33,426 nucleotides of DNA, from the NCBI GenBank assembly GCA_043821115.1, contig JBDRDD010000009.1:1-33426 (forward strand), in the 5' to 3' direction. A program made the translations under genes and the position numbers. The notes under the pieces are model-generated. The model had not been told where the DNA came from. It was given only the letters and a program-made list of their open reading frames with translations, and searched no databases. Below, piece by piece: positions 16,740 through 23,877 of this stretch. This DNA is from JBDRDD01 sp043821115. Lineage in GTDB: Bacteria > CAYTYR01 > UBA6262 > DAOVJB01. How positions within the stretch are numbered: the first letter of the stretch is position 1; each line of letters begins with the position of its first letter.

Positions 16740-18296
16740 TTATTCCTGTTTATTTTTTCTCTCTATCTTCTCCTTCTCTTCTTGAGAGAACTTTTCCATC
16801 TTCATGGGCCCCAGGACCCTGGGCGTCACGAAAATGGCGAGTTCTACCTTGTCAACAACGTCCCTGTCGCTCCTGAAAAGCCTTCCCACAAGAGGCAGGT
16901 TACCAAGTACCGGGACCTTGTAGGAGGTCTTGCTTTTCTTGTTGCTTATCAGGCCGCCGATGACGATAGTTTTGCCGTTACGGACGTTCACCTGTGTTAT
17001 GGCTTTTCGCATGGACTGTATCGGTATTCCAAAATTCTCTCCCAGGTAATAAGAGACCTGGGGCTCAAGCTTTAACGTTATCATGTCCGTTTTTATTGAC
17101 GGTGTTACTGTCAGCATGATGCCTATGTCAAGAAACTCAATCGTGTACTCGGCGTTGCCGTGCTCGTCATGGCCCGCTACCTGCTGGTAAGGGAACCTGT
17201 CGGTTATCTCTATCTTCGCTTCCTGGTTGTTCATGACGGTTATGCGCGGGTTGGCAAGAAGGCTTGCCTTGTTGTCTGTTATTAGCGCATTTATTATACC
17301 GCGGAATTCATCGCTCACCTCTCCAAACAATAGGGCCGCGCCTTCCGCCGGCGAAGCGAGTCCGTAGTTCTCAACATCATCTGGCTTGGGATCTGTCTGG
17401 TACTGGTAGTTGAGCGTTCCGATAAGACCGCCGTCCTTGCCGGCGTAGAACCACCTGACTCCGAGATCCGTCATGCGCCCGACAGTTATCTCCACGAGCT
17501 CCGCGTCTATCATGACCTGGGGAGTTTCCCTGTCGAGCTGTTTCACCAGGTCTATTACCTTCTCCACGACTCTCGGACTGTCGCGCACTATAAGCGAGTT
17601 AGAGAATGGGTCCGCCTCCACTGTGCCCGTCTCTGTCTTCATGCTCTCCAGGATGGTCTTTAGCTGCGTGGCCTCCACGTACTGGCACACGAAAACGCTC
17701 GTCATCATCTCCTTGCCCTGCTCGGTTATCTCAAGCTGGCCGATGGAAGATTCTTTCCCGGTATCCATGTCAAGAGCGTTAATAAGCTCTACTATCTTGT
17801 TGAAGTGCGCGAAGGTATCTGTTATGATGAGCGAGCCGGTATCGCGCTCAAGCATTATCCTGCCCATATCCGATATTTCCTCTTCGAGCACACGTTTGAC
17901 TCTCATCGGGTCCGCATGCTTCATTTGGAATATTCTCGTGTCATCCCTGGTCGGCCTTGCCGCCGAAATCTGCACGGTTCTCGTGGCGCCATCGAAGACG
18001 TAGCCGAAGCCCGCGTTGGTCAGTATGTAATCAAGTGCCTGTTTAAGGGATATCTGTGCATAGTAAAAGCTGCCTCTTTTTCCTTTTATCTCGTCTATCA
18101 TGACAAGGTTCAGGTTGTTCTGGTGCGCAAGCAGGGTGAGAACGTTATCGATATCGGCGTTCTTGAAGTCCAGCGATATCTTCTCCTCCGCAAGACTGGA
18201 GGCTACCTCCGGAGTGTCCCCCAGAAATGTCACCATTGCAGTCACCACCAGTATCATTAACCAGGTGACTATCGGTTTTCGTTTTATGAGAGTCAT
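16740..18296 (-). CDS. pilQ: Type IV pilus / type II secretion-family secretin (PilQ-like)
   Basis: 518 residues. A hydrophobic export signal occupies about residues 9-35. A short periplasmic domain follows (EKISLDFKNADIDNVLTLLA onward, the STN/N0 type), then N1-type repeats and the C-terminal secretin beta domain. The secretin signature is visible in VRNGKTIVIGGLISNKK and VPVLGNLPLVGRLF, followed by ELAIFVTPRVL. Secretins form the outer-membrane channel through which the pilus passes. It is shorter than proteobacterial PilQ (about 700) because the peptidoglycan-binding AMIN repeats are absent. Its ATG overlaps the stop of the PilP-like gene as ATGA, showing coupling. It could be called GspD, but the PilMN-O-P order makes it PilQ. 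Confidence 0.92.
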   Translation of the reverse strand: MTLIKRKPIVTWLMILVVTAMVTFLGDTPEVASSLAEEKISLDFKNADIDNVLTLLAHQNNLNLVMIDEIKGKRGSFYYAQISLKQALDYILTNAGFGYVFDGATRTVQISAARPTRDDTRIFQMKHADPMRVKRVLEEEISDMGRIMLERDTGSLIITDTFAHFNKIVELINALDMDTGKESSIGQLEITEQGKEMMTSVFVCQYVEATQLKTILESMKTETGTVEADPFSNSLIVRDSPRVVEKVIDLVKQLDRETPQVMIDAELVEITVGRMTDLGVRWFYAGKDGGLIGTLNYQYQTDPKPDDVENYGLASPAEGAALLFGEVSDEFRGIINALITDNKASLLANPRITVMNNQEAKIEITDRFPYQQVAGHDEHGNAEYTIEFLDIGIMLTVTPSIKTDMITLKLEPQVSYYLGENFGIPIQSMRKAITQVNVRNGKTIVIGGLISNKKSKTSYKVPVLGNLPLVGRLFRSDRDVVDKVELAIFVTPRVLGPMKMEKFSQEEKEKIERKNKQE

Positions 18297-18748
18297 TTTT
18301 GTTCCTCCCTTAACTTGAGTGCCTCGATTTTGTCATTTTTCTTAAGAACAACCCTGTTCTTCTCTATACTTATGATCTTCCTGCCTTCTACCAGATCCCC
18401 CACGGCAACAACTTCCCCGTCTATCACGGCAAGATATCTATCGCCTTTTAAGGCTATGCCGCTTAAGAAAAGCTTTCTCTCTCTGGCGACAAACGCTGCT
18501 TTTTTAGTAAACACCACTTCATCGCTCACAAAAGGATCTCTTCCCCAGCTCTTGGGAACGTTTTTTTCTTGCCTTGGTTGGGGCTTTGTCGGAATCCTGA
18601 ACTGCTCGTCCTCGAACGACTGCTCGTATTCCCCTATCTCTTCACCAGTTTCCTGGGATTTCTTCGGGAATAGATTTCTCCCGTAGACGAAGATAATAAC
18701 AGCAAACAGCACGCCCAGTATTATGGTTTTCTTGGTATTCTTAGGCAT
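18293..18748 (-). CDS. PilP-like pilus inner-membrane/periplasmic protein
   Basis: 151 residues. A membrane helix (about 7-25) precedes a charged, Pro-containing linker. A short beta domain follows from WGRDPF (68-73): LFLSGIALKGDRYLAVIDG, then GDLVEGRKIISIEKNRVVL. This WGRDPF-linker-beta layout and the position between pilO and pilQ match PilP/GspC homology-region proteins, which link the inner-membrane assembly to the secretin. Unlike typical PilP it has an uncleaved helix rather than a lipoprotein signal, so it is closer to GspC in topology. The stop overlaps the secretin start. Sequence similarity is weak and the call leans on layout and position. Confidence 0.75.
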   Translation of the reverse strand: MPKNTKKTIILGVLFAVIIFVYGRNLFPKKSQETGEEIGEYEQSFEDEQFRIPTKPQPRQEKNVPKSWGRDPFVSDEVVFTKKAAFVARERKLFLSGIALKGDRYLAVIDGEVVAVGDLVEGRKIISIEKNRVVLKKNDKIEALKLREEQK

Positions 18749-18763
18749 AGTTTTGATCCTTGG

Positions 18764-19327
18764 TCATATTTCACTTACAACATATGTTGAGACTATGAGT
18801 TCAACCTGTACCAGCGGGAAAGCTGTATCATCGGCCTTAACCTCTATATCCTCCACCTTTATAAGGCGGTTAAGACTCCCGAGCTTAACAAGATAATCAC
18901 CAAGGTCACGGTACCTGCACTGAAGCGTTACCTTGATAGGCATCTTTTCGTAATTGAGGTTTCTTATCATTATGGCCGAGTACTGCAGCGTGACCTCAGG
19001 TGATATCGCCACGTAATAAACGTTATCTCCTGTTGCTGCTTCGGCCAGCTCTTCGAGTATCTGAGAAAACTGTTTTTTAGAAGGAATCCTGCCCTTGAGA
19101 AAGTTCCATCTTTTCTCTATGCTTGCTATCTCCAGCTTCATCTTCTCCAAATACGCGGCATCCGTGCGCGCCTTTTCGACCTCCGCCTCTATCTCTTTGA
19201 GCTGGTACTGTAGGGTGTTAACATCCTGCTTCTTGGGTATGTGCATAAAATTGTAATAAAGATATATAATAAGGAATACGCCGATTATCTTCACTACCCG
19301 TATTATTTGTTCTTTCTCAAGCTTCAT
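18764..19327 (-). CDS. pilO: PilO-like pilus alignment protein
   Basis: 187 residues: a short cytoplasmic start, one membrane helix (about 11-27), a coiled coil (about 35-75, LQYQLKEIEAEVEKARTDA onward), then a ferredoxin-like periplasmic domain. This is the PilO layout. PilO dimerises with PilN in the inner membrane and, with PilP, aligns the motor with the secretin. The motif FLKGRIPSKKQFSQILEEL resembles the family's 'lP...e...ll' hinge. The gene is 12 bases downstream of the PilM-PilN fusion and 15 bases before the PilP-like gene. Confidence 0.88.
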   Translation of the reverse strand: MKLEKEQIIRVVKIIGVFLIIYLYYNFMHIPKKQDVNTLQYQLKEIEAEVEKARTDAAYLEKMKLEIASIEKRWNFLKGRIPSKKQFSQILEELAEAATGDNVYYVAISPEVTLQYSAIMIRNLNYEKMPIKVTLQCRYRDLGDYLVKLGSLNRLIKVEDIEVKADDTAFPLVQVELIVSTYVVSEI

Positions 19328-19339
19328 ACGCTCTTACCC

Positions 19340-21070
19340 TCATTGTTCCAGTTGGCAGGTGAGGACAAACCCCATTCCCTGTCCTTCATCCTTGCTCGCA
19401 TTTACCAGGTATACATCCCTGAAATAGTCGCTCCATTCAAGGCTTCCCGTGAACTTCGCCAGTGTAGCGGTCGTCTGCTGGCCTGTCTTTGCCACCTGTG
19501 GCAGTATCTTGCCTTCTATCTTGAGCATACCCGAGATCTGGGGCTCCTGCATCTGAACCGCTTCCTCCTCGTACATCCCGGATTCATCACCCACGACCGC
19601 ATCTTCTTCGAAAGAGACGCTGCTCAAGAGCACTCCGCTCGGGATTAAGTTGCTCATTTCCTTCAATATATTCACCCAGTCAAAGCCTTTATCGCTGAGC
19701 TCCTTGATAAGGCTGTTCCTGCGAACTATATTTCGGCGCATTGCCTCCAGATCTGACGCCTTCTCCACCTGTGCGCGCAGGGTTTTGAGCTCTACCGTGC
19801 TGGTTTCAATGCGATTGCTGTAATTTGAAGCCTGGCGGTAGAGGAAAAAATAATTGATTATCAGTGAAACACAGACTATAGTAAACAGAACCTCTGCTGA
19901 AATCCTCTGCAGGACACGCCTCGCCTGTGTTCTTATTTCAAACGGTATAAGGTTTATTTCATTCTTGCCACCGATCGCCGCGCCCATGGCAACCGCAAGT
20001 CTTGGCAGGGTCCCTTCATGGGTTTCGCCCTCTGAACCCTCCTCATTGACAACGCTGACAATAGGCTGGGCTATCTCCACACCTATACCGAGACCCCTTG
20101 AAAGCAGTTCGGTGAATCCCTTGAGGGCACTGCCCCCTCCCACAAGGACCACGTGTTCCACCCTCTGTCCGCGGGATTCCTCCCTGTGGTAGGCAAAAGA
20201 TCTTCTTATCTCGCTGACAAGCCTGTCTATTATGGGCCTGAGCAGCGGCATTATCTGGGTACTTGATATATTATTATCTAACATCTGGGGCTCGTTCTCG
20301 TTAGGTATTCCCCATTTCCTCTTGAGCTCCTCGGCCTGGTTCACGTCAAGTTCTATCTGCCCGAAATCAGAAACGAGTATGCCTGTCATTGACTTTGTCA
20401 TACTCGTGCCTGCTATAAGTATCTGTCTTGTAAACTGCAGGACACCATCCTTGAAAATATTTATGTCGGTGACATCCCCTCCGACATTCAACACGGCAAC
20501 TACTTTATCCTCCGGGAGCTTAAGCCCCCCTTTTTTCACGAGGTTCCACATGGCAAGAGGCGCGGCCGTTATGCCGCTCACTTTTATACCTGCTTCCCGC
20601 AGGAGCTCCATTTGCTCATCCACAACGACCTTTTCGGCGGCAACCACCAGAAGCTCATGCTTTTTTACACCCTGCTCTACTATATCCCCCATTATCTGGA
20701 AATCTATTATGGCGTCTTCTATATTAAAGGGTACGTGGTTCTTCGCTTCCCATTTTATGGCGTCGAGCAACTCTTTCTTGGGCATAGGAGGCATTGTTAT
20801 TCTCCTCACAGACACACGAGGACCCGCAACCACGGTTTGCACTTTGACAAGTTTCGTATCAAATCCCGAGAGAGCCTCTATTATGGCCCTTATCTTTTGT
20901 ATCTTCTTTTCCTGAGGGGACTCCTCCTTCTTTTCCGTAAGAGGCAATTCAATAACCTTGTTCTTCAAAAGCTGCAGTCCGCCCGCGGCATCATTCATCT
21001 GGACGACCTTGACGCTCCTGGAACCTATATCAAGACCTATTACGACATGGCTTAGCTTGAATGACTGCAT
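19340..21070 (-). CDS. PilM-PilN fusion: cytoplasmic actin-fold ATPase joined to membrane alignment subunit
   Basis: 576 residues combining two proteins that are usually separate. Residues 1-368 are PilM: phosphate-1 loop VIGLDIGSRSVKV (10-22), phosphate-2 region VLNVGGDVTDINIF (193-206) and adenosine motif VLVGGGSALKGF (308-319). Residues 370-576 are PilN: EINLIPFE (371-378) matches the N-terminal NLLP-type motif with which PilN docks on PilM. It is followed by a membrane helix (about 393-411), a coiled coil (415-460) and a periplasmic domain. Fusion puts motif and partner in one chain at fixed 1:1 ratio. The frame is continuous with no sign of a sequencing join. AGGGG precedes the ATG by five bases. 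Confidence 0.93.
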   Translation of the reverse strand: MQSFKLSHVVIGLDIGSRSVKVVQMNDAAGGLQLLKNKVIELPLTEKKEESPQEKKIQKIRAIIEALSGFDTKLVKVQTVVAGPRVSVRRITMPPMPKKELLDAIKWEAKNHVPFNIEDAIIDFQIMGDIVEQGVKKHELLVVAAEKVVVDEQMELLREAGIKVSGITAAPLAMWNLVKKGGLKLPEDKVVAVLNVGGDVTDINIFKDGVLQFTRQILIAGTSMTKSMTGILVSDFGQIELDVNQAEELKRKWGIPNENEPQMLDNNISSTQIMPLLRPIIDRLVSEIRRSFAYHREESRGQRVEHVVLVGGGSALKGFTELLSRGLGIGVEIAQPIVSVVNEEGSEGETHEGTLPRLAVAMGAAIGGKNEINLIPFEIRTQARRVLQRISAEVLFTIVCVSLIINYFFLYRQASNYSNRIETSTVELKTLRAQVEKASDLEAMRRNIVRRNSLIKELSDKGFDWVNILKEMSNLIPSGVLLSSVSFEEDAVVGDESGMYEEEAVQMQEPQISGMLKIEGKILPQVAKTGQQTTATLAKFTGSLEWSDYFRDVYLVNASKDEGQGMGFVLTCQLEQ

Positions 21071-21118
21071 TTATTCCCCTTTGATATTTTTGTGTATAGA
21101 AAATTCAAGTCCTCTATC

Positions 21119-21328
21119 TTAATTGCCCCACTTTAAATACATGACAAACATAAGCAGTCCCGTCAGCATCAGGAGTATCCCGGTCTGTATGCGGTGTTTT
21201 GAAACACCGCCCTCCCCGAACACAAACTGCTGCCCCATCTGGTTGAGCTTGTCTATGACCGAAGGTTTCATCAGAAAAAGAACTCCCCCTACAATCAGTA
21301 TCACACCCATTATTAATATAGTTGTCAT
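21119..21328 (-). CDS. Small two-helix membrane protein of unknown function
   Basis: 69 residues with two hydrophobic segments (about 3-20 and 49-65) separated by a polar loop with GEGGVSKHR. I do not recognise the family. GGAGGGG lies just before the ATG, so it is probably translated. It stands between the collagen-like/small-ORF stretch and the PilM-PilN gene, 48 bases ahead of the latter. Co-transcription with pilus genes suggests a membrane role in pilus assembly, but nothing in the sequence shows this. Confidence 0.75.
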   Translation of the reverse strand: MTTILIMGVILIVGGVLFLMKPSVIDKLNQMGQQFVFGEGGVSKHRIQTGILLMLTGLLMFVMYLKWGN

Positions 21329-21371
21329 CTTTTCCCCTCCTCTATTTTAAGTACTTTTAAACAAAAAAAGG

Positions 21372-21464
21372 CTACTGTACCTTTTCAAAAAAGGCACTAA
21401 TAGCCGACATTACATCGCGCTCGCTATCAACGTAACGCCCCTGCGGGTTACGAAGATACTTCAC
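21372..21464 (-). CDS. Possible 30-residue ORF
   Basis: This ORF runs from GTG 21464-21462 to TAG 21374-21372. An unusually good ribosome-binding site, AGGGGAGG, lies six bases before the GTG. The peptide begins MKYLRNPQGRYVDSERD and ends FFEKVQ. It is polar with one hydrophobic patch and has no signal peptide or membrane helix. No family is recognised. It fills most of the 225-base gap between the collagen-like gene and the small membrane protein, and its 3' end overlaps a hairpin (21377-21397). It may be a real small protein or a leader peptide. Confidence 0.45.
   Translation of the reverse strand: MKYLRNPQGRYVDSERDVMSAISAFFEKVQ
21377..21397 (-). terminator. Candidate hairpin terminator or attenuator overlapping the small ORF
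   Basis: On the minus strand a 9-bp stem (one G-U pair, arms 21389-21397 and 21377-21385, three-base loop) is followed seven bases later by a run of seven T (21363-21369). A competing hairpin can form between AAAAGG (21380-21385) and CCTTTT. The two alternatives and the overlap with a translated small ORF would suit attenuation between the minor pilins and pilMN. The stem is A/T-rich and the T-run is displaced, so this is tentative. Confidence 0.35.
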
Positions 21465-21553
21465 TGAAATCCTCCCCTTAAGCCACCTGTCTTTATTTTA
21501 CTCTTCGCCTCATACTGCTGATGCCCATTTTATTAAAGAGAAATATTTTTTAC

Positions 21554-21829
21554 TTATTTACCCTTATCACCCTTGTCGCCCTTATCACCCTTGTCGCCCT
21601 TGTCGCCCTTGTCGCCCTTATCACCCTTGTCACCCTTGTCGCCCGTGTCACCCGTGTCGCCTGGACCTGGTCCGGGTCCTGCCGGTGCTTCGTAGAGCTC
21701 CTTGTCCTCAACCCAACTGTCACCGAGTATACCCACAACAGCCGCTTTGCTCACATGGCTAAACAGAAATACAACCCCAAGGATAAGTACAAGACCAATC
21801 ATTAGTTTCAGCAGAGAATCTTTCCTCAT
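21554..21829 (-). CDS. Short secreted collagen-like (Gly-Asp-Lys) repeat protein
   Basis: 91 residues. The N-terminal basic and hydrophobic stretch (1-29, ending HVSKA before A30) looks like a signal peptide or single anchor. A 27-residue linker ends in GPGPGPG. Residues 57-89 are eleven perfect Gly-X-Y triplets, two GDT then nine GDK, ending GK. Gly every third residue is the mark of a collagen triple helix. In synthetic collagens, Lys in Y followed by Asp in the next X (K-G-D) makes strong inter-chain salt bridges, and this repeat offers them throughout. There is no prepilin cleavage site. It lies directly after the PilX-like gene, with GGAGGGA before its ATG. A tip, sheath or adhesion role is inferred. 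Eleven triplets is short for a stable helix. Confidence 0.82.
   Translation of the reverse strand: MRKDSLLKLMIGLVLILGVVFLFSHVSKAAVVGILGDSWVEDKELYEAPAGPGPGPGDTGDTGDKGDKGDKGDKGDKGDKGDKGDKGDKGK
21560..21661 (-). repeat. 9-bp tandem repeat encoding Gly-Asp-Lys/Thr triplets
   Basis: Eleven in-frame 9-base units, each encoding Gly-Asp-Lys or Gly-Asp-Thr, differ mainly at wobble positions (GAC/GAT, GGC/GGT). The two units nearest the start encode Thr. Gain or loss of units would change triplet number without shifting frame, so length variation between strains is possible. Confidence 0.9.
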
Positions 21830-21861
21830 GTTAATCCCTCCTTTTATGCCCTTTCTACCGC

Positions 21862-22275
21862 CTATGGCGTCACGGAGATATCCTGCTTGACCAACCGGTC
21901 AAGCCCGCTGACCGTTCCCGTGACAGTAATGCGTTTGTACTGCTCAGGCGGTGTTCCCCCTGCTATGTCGCGCGTGTCCACTATAAAACTTCCGTTGCCC
22001 AGGACATGCGTTACCCCTGCGTCCTCATCCCAGTTAGAATCAGTATGTAATCGGTATATTGCGTACTGCAAGCCGGAATCTCCAACATATAGGGCTTGCG
22101 TATTGCTTATTTGACCTCCTATTGTTTTCATCTCAGTTTCAGTCATCGACAGATAGGCTACCATTATCACCATTAAAGCCCCCATTATGCCTATTGTCAG
22201 AAGCAGTGCCACACCCCGAGAGTCGCTCAAAGGAGTCTGCTCTGTCTTTTTCCTCTTAACACATCCTTCTCCCAT
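21862..22275 (-). CDS. PilX/GspK-like minor pilin
   Basis: 137 residues. A 20-residue polar leader ends at SDSRG. The hydrophobic pilin helix follows (VALLLTIGIMGALMVIMVAY) and then ETEMKTIGG...NTQALYVGDSGLQYAIYRL, the characteristic 'q.A...A.sGl..A' region of PilX N-terminal domains. The mature protein lacks Glu at position 5, as is usual for PilX and GspK tip pilins. It would be cut by the prepilin peptidase, which is not in the window. Its ATG overlaps the stop of the pilW-like gene (TGATG), and AGGAG precedes it by six bases. Minor pilins prime pilus assembly at the tip. Confidence 0.86.
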   Translation of the reverse strand: MGEGCVKRKKTEQTPLSDSRGVALLLTIGIMGALMVIMVAYLSMTETEMKTIGGQISNTQALYVGDSGLQYAIYRLHTDSNWDEDAGVTHVLGNGSFIVDTRDIAGGTPPEQYKRITVTGTVSGLDRLVKQDISVTP

Positions 22276-22793
22276 CAGTTTCTCCTATTGACCGCCGTCC
22301 TTATTGAAATCGTCTGTCCTTCCCTGGCAACCGAGAGGCTTATCGTAACGAGATTGCCCGACTCTGCAAACGGTGCAGAAGCCGGCTGTGCCACATCACG
22401 CGCCAGGACCCTTCCCGCGCCGTAGACTGCTGTGTTCTTAGACTGCATGAGCATGTAGCTCGACGCCGTGTACGGTGGGTTGGGTAAAGCATCACCTGAG
22501 TTATAAAGATAGTACCTGTATGTCGCGTCCGGCGGAGGGGTCACCCCGCTCTCGAAATCAACAGCGGTGATAGTAATTACACTGTCCGTTACCGTTGTTG
22601 GATCTTTGGCGTGCCTGATGTCCCTGACCATGGTTTGAATCCCCTGGTTAAGGGATTCCCTGAGTTCTATTCTCGTTTTCCCAGCACCCCATGACTCTAA
22701 CCCAAGCACATACATAAACGATACAATTGCGATTAAAGCAGAAACCATACCAGCAACTATAATAACTTCAAGTAAAGTAAATCCCTTATTCAT
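22275..22793 (-). CDS. PilW-like minor pilin
   Basis: 172 residues. A four-residue leader MNKG precedes the prepilin cleavage motif G/FTLLE, with Glu5 present, and a helix of about 22 hydrophobic residues. The next region, ELRESLNQGIQTMVRDIRHAKDP, matches the amphipathic part of PilW/GspJ-type proteins. The rest is a beta-rich globular domain with many small residues. It is coupled to the PilX-like gene by a one-base overlap. It is expected to form part of the minor-pilin tip with the PilV- and PilX-like proteins. Confidence 0.87.
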   Translation of the reverse strand: MNKGFTLLEVIIVAGMVSALIAIVSFMYVLGLESWGAGKTRIELRESLNQGIQTMVRDIRHAKDPTTVTDSVITITAVDFESGVTPPPDATYRYYLYNSGDALPNPPYTASSYMLMQSKNTAVYGAGRVLARDVAQPASAPFAESGNLVTISLSVAREGQTISIRTAVNRRN

Positions 22794-22823
22794 AATATTA
22801 ATCGATACCTCGATGTTGCTTTT

Positions 22824-23240
22824 TTAACTACCGGCCCATGTGAGGTTTACCATAAGTGTATCTGCATCCACGCTCTGAAGTGTCCCTCCTGCCTTATCGG
22901 TCCAACTGACCGTGACCCTTATCTGCTTAAGTTGGTCCGTATCACTGCCCTGGTAACTCATGACAATCCACTGCCTTGTGAAACCGATAAACACACTATC
23001 CGTATGTGTTCCGGGATCCAGGTCCGAATGTGTAAATCCAAGGCTTTTGAGCTCTTCTGCTTTCTCGACCACCAAATGGAGCGCGATAACTCTATTCTCT
23101 GTATCTGCTTCAACTGTGGTCAGTGTTGTAATAACCTGAAACAGAAGCATTATCCCCAGGCCAAGCACCACCAGCGTGAGCATTATTTCCACCAGGGTGA
23201 ACCCGTCCTGAGATCTTAATGAAAAACTCATAAAATCCAT
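22824..23240 (-). CDS. PilV-like minor pilin
   Basis: 138 residues. The leader ends SQDG, followed by FTLVE with Glu5 and a hydrophobic helix (IMLTLVVLGLGIMLLFQV). The next part (NRVIALHLVVEKAEELKSLGF) resembles PilV/GspI proteins. Two starts are possible, ATG 23240 or ATG 23231 three codons later. GGGAG nearly touches the first and lies about ten bases from the second, so the second may be used. The globular part is short. It follows the pilA-like gene after an 80-base gap that contains a stem-loop. Confidence 0.85.
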   Translation of the reverse strand: MDFMSFSLRSQDGFTLVEIMLTLVVLGLGIMLLFQVITTLTTVEADTENRVIALHLVVEKAEELKSLGFTHSDLDPGTHTDSVFIGFTRQWIVMSYQGSDTDQLKQIRVTVSWTDKAGGTLQSVDADTLMVNLTWAGS

Positions 23241-23251
23241 TCTCCCGGCCT

Positions 23252-23289
23252 CGGGCAGACCGATGCTTTATGTGCCCGGTACCTGCCCG
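23252..23289 (-). other. Stem-loop between the major-pilin-like and minor-pilin genes
   Basis: Outer arms CGGGCAG/CTGCCCG (23283-23289 with 23252-23258) are continued by an inner ACCG/CGGT stem (23277-23280 with 23259-23262). There is a two-base bulge and a 14-base loop. On the minus strand it ends 12 bases before the pilV ATG, and no T-run follows, so it is not a terminator. It could stabilise or process the pilA-like message, or mask the pilV ribosome-binding site. It does not match a riboswitch consensus that I know. Confidence 0.5.
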
Positions 23290-23320
23290 CGCCTAAGGAA
23301 TTATATAGAACAAAATACCT

Positions 23321-23773
23321 TTACTGGTTCGTAACGTAAATCTTCGTGCCTACAGTACCGCCTATTGCACCGGCATTACTGATGGTAAGCACCTGGTTCT
23401 CCCTGCCTGCCCCGCGGCTCCATATGATGTAATAGCTCCTGTTAGGGGAAGCATCATACCTGTACTGCGTTGTCGCGGTCGCACCGAAAGGATCATACAG
23501 AACACTTGATATTATCTGAGGAGTCGCTCCTGTCAGCGCTACCTGCCAGACTGTGCTCCCGCCATCGTATGCGGGATAAGTTTTAGGACTAGAATTAATA
23601 TAATACGACTCAACCCCTGTCTGGAGTGTCCTGAGCTCAGAGCGGGCACGCGCCAGGTTACTCTCATCCTGCATACCTCTGAAACGTGGCAGTGCGATAC
23701 CTATCAGTATGGCTATTACAGCCATCACTATAAGCAGCTCTATTAAAGTAAAGCCTTCTCTGTTTCTTAGCAT
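23321..23773 (-). CDS. pilA: Type IV pilin / GspG-like major pilin candidate
   Basis: 150 residues. A seven-residue leader ends at MLRNREG, followed by the classical FTLIELLIVMAVIAILIGIA helix with Glu5. After the helix comes RARSELRTLQTGVESYYI, typical of pilins. The C-terminal stretch DPFGATATTQYRYD...YYIIWSRGAGRE resembles the DPWG...Y...SLGADG end of GspG-type pseudopilins. It is the strongest prepilin here, with a very good GGAAGGGAGG ribosome site and its own promoter-like sequence, so it is the likely major subunit. No cysteine pair is present, unlike many PilA proteins. Confidence 0.88.
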   Translation of the reverse strand: MLRNREGFTLIELLIVMAVIAILIGIALPRFRGMQDESNLARARSELRTLQTGVESYYINSSPKTYPAYDGGSTVWQVALTGATPQIISSVLYDPFGATATTQYRYDASPNRSYYIIWSRGAGRENQVLTISNAGAIGGTVGTKIYVTNQ

Positions 23774-23822
23774 TCACTTCACCTCCCTTCCTTTATTTCT
23801 GCAAAATATGAGATACCCTTCT

Positions 23823-23828
23823 ATTATA
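23823..23828 (-). promoter_or_regulatory. Candidate -10 element upstream of the pilA-like gene
   Basis: A perfect TATAAT on the minus strand lies about 50 bases before the pilA-like ATG, in a 104-base gap after pilC. No good -35 is seen at 17 bases. A TTGTTT lies too far upstream, and a GG...GC sigma-54 pattern is not met. A separate promoter for an abundant pilin is plausible, but the evidence is only this hexamer and its position. Confidence 0.35.
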
Positions 23829-23877
23829 AGTATACCCCTAAACTATGGACCAAACAAGCCCCTTTACCGTCTTTATT

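Noticed and set aside
21521..21805. Plus-strand frame with repeated Leu-Val-Ala-Leu pattern, and a minus-strand Arg-Ala-Thr-Arg repeat frame
   Set aside because: Both are shadows of the 9-bp Gly-Asp-Lys repeat read in other frames. Only the Gly-X-Y frame has a ribosome site and a signal-like N-terminus.
23245..23320. Possible c-di-GMP (GEMM) riboswitch upstream of the pilV-like gene
   Set aside because: Some local wording (ACATAAAGC, GGCCGGG) is suggestive, but the region is only about 80 bases and lacks the two-helix consensus. Only a stem-loop is reported.
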